Program-made: the position numbers and the translations under genes
NCBI GenBank assembly: GCA_964304625.1
Contig: OZ199840.1
Span: forward strand, 9,672,001-9,736,000
Direction: 5' to 3'
DNA length: 64,000 bases
Source: Kudoa neothunni
Lineage: Eukaryota > Cnidaria
Notes under the pieces: generated by a model
What the model was told of the DNA's origin: nothing
Database searches by the model: none
What the model saw: the letters and a program-made list of their open reading frames with translations, nothing else
Shown: positions 61,777 to 64,000 of the stretch, one piece after another
Layout of the letters: each line of letters opens with the position of its first letter
How positions within the stretch are numbered: the stretch's first letter is position 1

Positions 61777-63190
61777 ATGAAAAAATCCCGATCAAAGAGA
61801 CCTAAACCATTGATTGATGTTGAGAATTTGGATTCTATATTTTCCACTGAGTGGAATGTCAGCTGCGATGGAGTTGATTCAGAAATAAATTTCACCGATT
61901 ACAAGGATGATACAAAGCCCGACACTAATTTTAAGATTAAACGAAAAAGAACTGACAACCGTGAAGTGTTGAAAGAATTAGCAAGTCTGATTCCAATGCA
62001 TGGGATTTGTCCTACCAAGTGTGCTGAAAGTACGCTAATGGCTGTTATGGATTGGGCCGGCTCTAAGATTTCACTTTAGGTTGTCCTAATAATGCACACG
62101 GAGCTGACACATGTTTATTGTTGAACTACGCATCCAACTATATACAAGTGAAGATGTTGTTGAATGGTCCACGGCTCGATACCCTAGCCACCATTCCTAC
62201 CCGCATAGATGATTCACCCGAAAAAAATCACCTATTTAATATCTCCAACGCGCTACTTATTGTCATATCCAGTTCGCTACAATGTTTATACATATCGATG
62301 AATGTGCACAATATGATCGGCCTAACTCAAGCGTCAATTATTGGCAATAATGTGGTGGATATTATTCATCCCAATTGTGTGGCCAATCTGTTCAATGATG
62401 AAAATGTCAGTCCTGTACATAAACAATGCGCTCCACTATTTGTCGATGAACAGACCAGCAGTCCGCATCCAATCTCTTCAATGTGTGGCAAAACTATAAG
62501 CGCCAACCATCCTTACCAACATCTCACAAGAAATTGCACTGAGATCCGTCTCAAAAGCTACATCACCGATAGTAGCACCTATTTCGATAAACAAGGACCC
62601 TATTGCTACAAGAAAATGCATCTTATTTATTCGATCCACGAAATCCCCTGTTTGATTTCAGGTCACACTTCAACCGATCATCGATTAGGCAAAAGATATT
62701 TGGTTGGTTTGTTGTTGCCTTTCAATGGAATACCACTCAACCCCACTCCTAATTGTGTTGGTGTTAAATCGGCCAATTTTGTTAGCTATCATCGACAGTG
62801 TTTATCACTGGCTGAGGTTTCTGAGTATTTTTATGTCGGTGTGAAATTTATTGATATTGGTTGATCAGAAATAATATCAATATCACCACTGATAACACTC
62901 TCTCATGGTATGGTGTCATCGAGCCTTCATACCTGAAATGTCTACGTGATTTCCACACCAAAAGTACGCCACTAAATGTATGCAGTGGTTTGGTGGTGAT
63001 AATTTTGTTGTTATTAGTTCTAAAAAATGGATTCGCTTCTAACACTATCTTTCAATTGAAAATTCCCAACATCCAAATTGCTACCAAAGGCCAACTTGTT
63101 GAGTGCAAAAGTTGTCAGAATAAACCTTGTTTATATATTTTGCTATCACATGAAGTGATTACCATTAGTGGAAAGTGGTTGTTGATTTGA
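61777..63190 (+). CDS. bHLH-PAS-like transcription factor, better copy
   Basis: This is a divergent bHLH-PAS protein, nearest in style to the Met/ARNT/cycle group. Exon 1 (61,777-62,029) starts MKKSRSKRPKPLIDVENL, has a basic run KIKRKRTDNREV, and helix 1 LKELASLIPM. A 50-bp intron (62,030-62,079, GT-AG, phase 1) removes an apparent stop. Exon 2 opens with helix 2 (DTCLLLNYASNYIQVKMLL), then PAS-A: NALLIVISSSLQCLYIS, NVHNMIGLTQASIIGNNVVD and IIHPN. YCYKKMHLIYS and LVGLLLPFNGIPL follow, then a PAS-B start (VKSANFVSYHRQ). A frame change near 62,862 is a lesion or another intron, possibly 62,799-62,868. After it, LSWYGVIEPSYLKCLRDFHT and IQIATKGQLVECKSCQNKPC match the PAS-B end. The basic region looks short. 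Subfamily is uncertain. Confidence 0.55.
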
Positions 63191-64000
63191 ATGTGTGTTG
63201 GTTTACTTTTGGCTAGGGATCAATCGTTTAATAAGCAGAACATGGCCGTGAAAAATCCCATTCAAAACCCTATCAATGAACGCATTCCCTATGTACATCC
63301 AAGCGATAATGACCAGTTTATTTTATCTTCCTCTAATGTGTATTCAAATTTTTTATTTTCCCTTTTGTGAAAAGTACGTGACCCTCATTTTTAATGGTCC
63401 TTTACTATTTGCTGCTTTTTCAAGATACCGACCATTCCCGTCAATTGGACATTTGGATATTTATCTGGATATTTGTCTGGATATTTGGATATTGGATTGG
63501 AAACTTGTGTAGTTTTTGATTGCCTTGTTAATATTATATTTTTGCGAATAATGCCCTTGTATATTGTTTTGTTTTGAATTGTAGTTCTCTTTCATTTTCT
63601 TCTATGCGTATAAGTTGATACATAGATTTTTTTTGGAGGGGTTTAAATTATATCAGAGTATTAATTATTTTCGACGATTTTACAGATGGTCTACAAAAAT
63701 TAGAGGTAGTTATGTAAGAAACGGCGTCTAAAATTCAACATAATTTGGTGATTGTCTCACAAATCGGTTTTATGCGCGCATAAAAGTTAAATATTTGAAT
63801 TTCTCCCTCCATTTTAGAATCGGTGATGCATTCGAATGCTTGCGCAGAAGTAACGTCACGTTCCATATAATTTCCCCGAATTTCATACCTTCTCGCTCTA
63901 TATCTAGTTCATAAATATTACCAAATAATGCATCGGTAAATGTTTTAGTTTCGTGAATTTTTACACAAAGATTAGATGATTCTAACGTTCGTTATGATAG
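63191..64000. other. spacer to window end
   Basis: Counterpart of 45,385-46,171 with several small indels, including an extra GGATATTTGTCT-type repeat unit near 63,466-63,484. No gene recognised. Confidence 0.5.
63768..63785. promoter_or_regulatory. 18-bp palindrome, copy 2
   Basis: TTTTATGCGCGCATAAAA, identical to 45,939-45,956. Confidence 0.35.

Larger units (their letters stand above)
48440..64000. repeat. duplicated segment, copy 2 (cut by window end)
   Basis: Near-identical repeat of 30,629 to about 46,171. It is probably the allelic contig placed in series. Everything in copy 1 up to the 18-bp palindrome is present. Confidence 0.95.

Noticed and set aside
1-64000. CRISPR arrays, operons, ribosome-binding sites, rRNA or tRNA genes
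   Set aside because: None seen. The genes contain spliceosomal introns, so prokaryotic features are not expected; tRNAs cannot be excluded without a structure search.

Overview
The window is AT-rich eukaryotic DNA. It carries a few compact genes among decayed transposons. Most introns are only about 36-60 bp, and intact single-copy metazoan genes are present: ALG11, a PepT-type SLC15 transporter, PTRHD1, and a bHLH-PAS-like protein. The TE mix is Tc1/mariner, hAT, pogo/Tigger, MULE and Merlin. This points to an invertebrate animal, probably an arthropod; a copepod-like crustacean is my guess, not something the sequence proves.

Layout. 0-8.7 kb: a dead IS630/Tc1-mariner element, a possible small membrane protein, and a broken Ty3/Gypsy fossil, with AT-rich spacer between. 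8.7-12.8 kb: a gene cluster. PTRHD1 (minus) and a SWSAP1/RAD51-paralogue-like gene (plus) diverge from a 98-bp spacer that contains an NRF-1-type site. Two tandem saposin-B-like genes follow. 14.2-17.5 kb: a complete 21-exon SLC15 oligopeptide transporter (minus). 18.0-24.0 kb: a transposon block made of a 2.45-kb element with near-identical ~460-bp inverted arms, then a TIR element into which a hAT element has inserted. 25.0-25.7 kb: a four-exon gene for a small single-pass membrane protein with a VWC-like domain. 27.3-29.9 kb: a SWIM/PHD zinc-finger remnant and a Tigger remnant.

30,629-48,239 and 48,440-64,000 are two copies of the same ~17.6-kb segment, separated by exactly 200 N. Each copy holds a MULE remnant, an intronless ALG11, an unrecognised multi-exon gene, a partial copy of the inverted-arm element, and a bHLH-PAS-like gene. 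A Merlin-type transposase remnant lies after these in copy 1. Identity is almost complete for the first ~11 kb and drops, mainly through single-base indels, in the last ~4 kb. Allelic contigs placed in series (a false duplication) is the simplest reading; a real recent tandem duplication is the alternative.

The genes do not form one pathway. ALG11 belongs to ER N-glycan assembly, SLC15 to proton-coupled peptide uptake, PTRHD1 to peptidyl-tRNA turnover, and the SWSAP1-like protein would belong to homologous recombination. All gene models are read by eye from translation and GT-AG phase; none has transcript support here.
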